From: Saccharopolyspora flava
GTDB lineage: Bacteria; Actinomycetota; Actinomycetes; Mycobacteriales; Pseudonocardiaceae
Assembly (NCBI RefSeq): GCF_900116135.1
Contig: NZ_FOZX01000008.1
Coordinates: 186,001 to 250,000, forward strand
Length of the DNA: 64,000 bases
Direction of reading: 5' to 3'
Positions 63,204 through 64,000 of the stretch are shown here, in pieces. Both the position numbers and the translations under genes were made by a program. Positions within the stretch are counted from its first letter, which is position 1, and the number at the start of each line of letters is the position of its first letter. The notes beneath the pieces are model-generated. The model saw nothing but the letters and a program-made list of their open reading frames with translations. It was not told the DNA's origin and did no database searches.

Positions 63204-64000
63204 ATGACGGTCATCAACAGGCACTCGCAGAGCATCGAGGGCACCGAGAAGAGGATCGCTGCCCTGTCGAAGAACATCGATCGCTTCTACGACAACCTCG
63301 GCGAAGCCCCGGCTCTCGCTCTCAACGTTGCGCAGTACTCGCTGCAAGTCACGCAGCGTCAACTGCTGTTGGATCCGGCGGCGGATCGGTTCGACACCTA
63401 CTCGAGCCTGCTCGTGGCCGCTCGATCCGGCGCAGCGCTCTTCAAGAGCGCGAACACCAGCGACGAGCACTTCGACTGCATCATCCGGGACCGGGTTTCC
63501 CTCAACGCGACCGGCCCGACTCACAAGCACAGTCCTGCAGCGTGGTTGGACGCTCTGTGGTCAGCCACGATCTGCCGCGCACGCAACCTCGTTGACGATC
63601 TCTGCCAAACGCCAGAGGAAACCCTCCGCGCTGCAGGGCAGTACGACGAATACGTCTACGCGTGGATCGACGCGCTCAAGACCTTCTTCACCAGCGGCGA
63701 CGACCTGCACGCCAAGATTAATCGAAGCATCGAGCTGACCGATCCGGCACAACTGGGAAACGACGCAGCAGAGATCGCGTTGTTGCGATACTTCCCTTCG
63801 ATGAAGCTCCTCTTCAGCCTCGCGAGCGGCGAAGCAGGTCAGTTCAACGAAGATCTCCGCGAAGCGATCGAGTTGCACCGACGTTTCTGGACCGCCAACA
63901 CGAACCGAGCCGCTCACCCGGACGGCTTCCTCGCCTTGGCACCGACCGCACTGGCGGCGGTCGCGCACGACCGCGGAATCACCGCGGACATCGAGTCGGA
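63204..64000 (+). CDS. Imm49-family immunity protein (partial, runs off window)
   Basis: The frame from ATG 63204 (MTVINRHSQSIEGTEKRIAA) stays open to the window end, 265 codons. It is all-helical and carries features I recall from Imm49 proteins: ARSGAALFKSA, QYDEYVYAWIDALKTFFTSG, FNEDLREAIELHRRFWTANT and HPDGFLALAPTALAAVAHDR. Imm49 proteins protect against polymorphic toxins, often of the deaminase or nuclease class. The missing C-terminus should be about 15-30 residues. The codons use more A/T at the third position than core genes. It is part of an immunity array rather than the cognate partner of the visible tip. Confidence 0.75.
   Translation, partial: MTVINRHSQSIEGTEKRIAALSKNIDRFYDNLGEAPALALNVAQYSLQVTQRQLLLDPAADRFDTYSSLLVAARSGAALFKSANTSDEHFDCIIRDRVSLNATGPTHKHSPAAWLDALWSATICRARNLVDDLCQTPEETLRAAGQYDEYVYAWIDALKTFFTSGDDLHAKINRSIELTDPAQLGNDAAEIALLRYFPSMKLLFSLASGEAGQFNEDLREAIELHRRFWTANTNRAAHPDGFLALAPTALAAVAHDRGITADIES

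Overview
The window reads as chromosome of a high-GC actinobacterium, most likely a Pseudonocardiaceae member close to Saccharopolyspora (inference). The support is strong G/C preference at third codon positions, many GTG/TTG starts, a paired clpP1-clpP2, an EmbA/B/C-type arabinosyltransferase, and a gene order (tig, clpP1, clpP2, clpX, valS, folC, DUF4233, ndk, rne, rplU, rpmA, obg, proB, proA, nadD) that I recall as matching the Mycobacterium tuberculosis block around Rv2420c-Rv2462c. Lineage-specific insertions break up this conserved backbone.

Layout. 1-1.86 kb: two DUF1990-type genes and a micro membrane protein. 1.87-4.65 kb: a 2.7-kb island bounded by a 62-bp direct repeat that includes the 3' end of nadD; it carries an AbiEi/AbiEii toxin-antitoxin pair and one unknown small gene, with no recognisable integrase. 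4.6-9 kb: nadD, a ferredoxin/P450 pair with a TetR regulator and a perfect operator palindrome, then proA. 9.1-14.3 kb: RecQ-like helicase, DUF885 peptidase, MHS transporter. 14.3-17.7 kb: proB-obg and rpmA-rplU. 18.1-24.1 kb: a cell-envelope glycan cluster (polytopic protein, GT2, arabinosyltransferase). 24.3-32.6 kb: AraC regulator, toroid protein, RNase E/G, the DUF2344/radical-SAM pair, ndk. 32.7-40.3 kb: PhoD phosphatase, alcohol dehydrogenase, DUF4233, folC, valS. 40.4-44.5 kb: an OFA-type transporter with its 38-aa partner, fdhD, two alpha/beta hydrolases. 44.7-49.2 kb: clpX, clpP2, clpP1, tig. 49.7-50 kb: tRNA-Pro and tRNA-Gly. 50-56.8 kb: DHA2 efflux pump, 2H phosphoesterase-like protein, Eis-like acetyltransferase, a membrane coiled-coil protein, Nei glycosylase, small membrane protein, MBL hydrolase.

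56.9-64 kb is the most distinctive region: a type VII-secretion-style polymorphic toxin locus. It has a YbaB-like protein, a WXG100-like protein, a 1386-aa toxin (WXG-like N-terminus, hydrophobic segment, Ser/Asp/Gly-rich stalk, a His/Cys domain that may be a self-processing protease, and a C-terminal YwqJ-like deaminase), then two YwqK-type immunity genes, the 3' remnant of an Imm49-like gene, and an Imm49-like gene that runs off the window. Codon usage changes at the start of the toxin tip and stays different through the immunity array, as expected when toxin tips are swapped by recombination.

A dispersed ~70-bp near-palindromic element occurs four times in intergenic DNA (24.2, 37.5, 54.4, 54.7 kb), a REP/MITE-like family. 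Functions are assigned from motifs read by eye; no database search was run.
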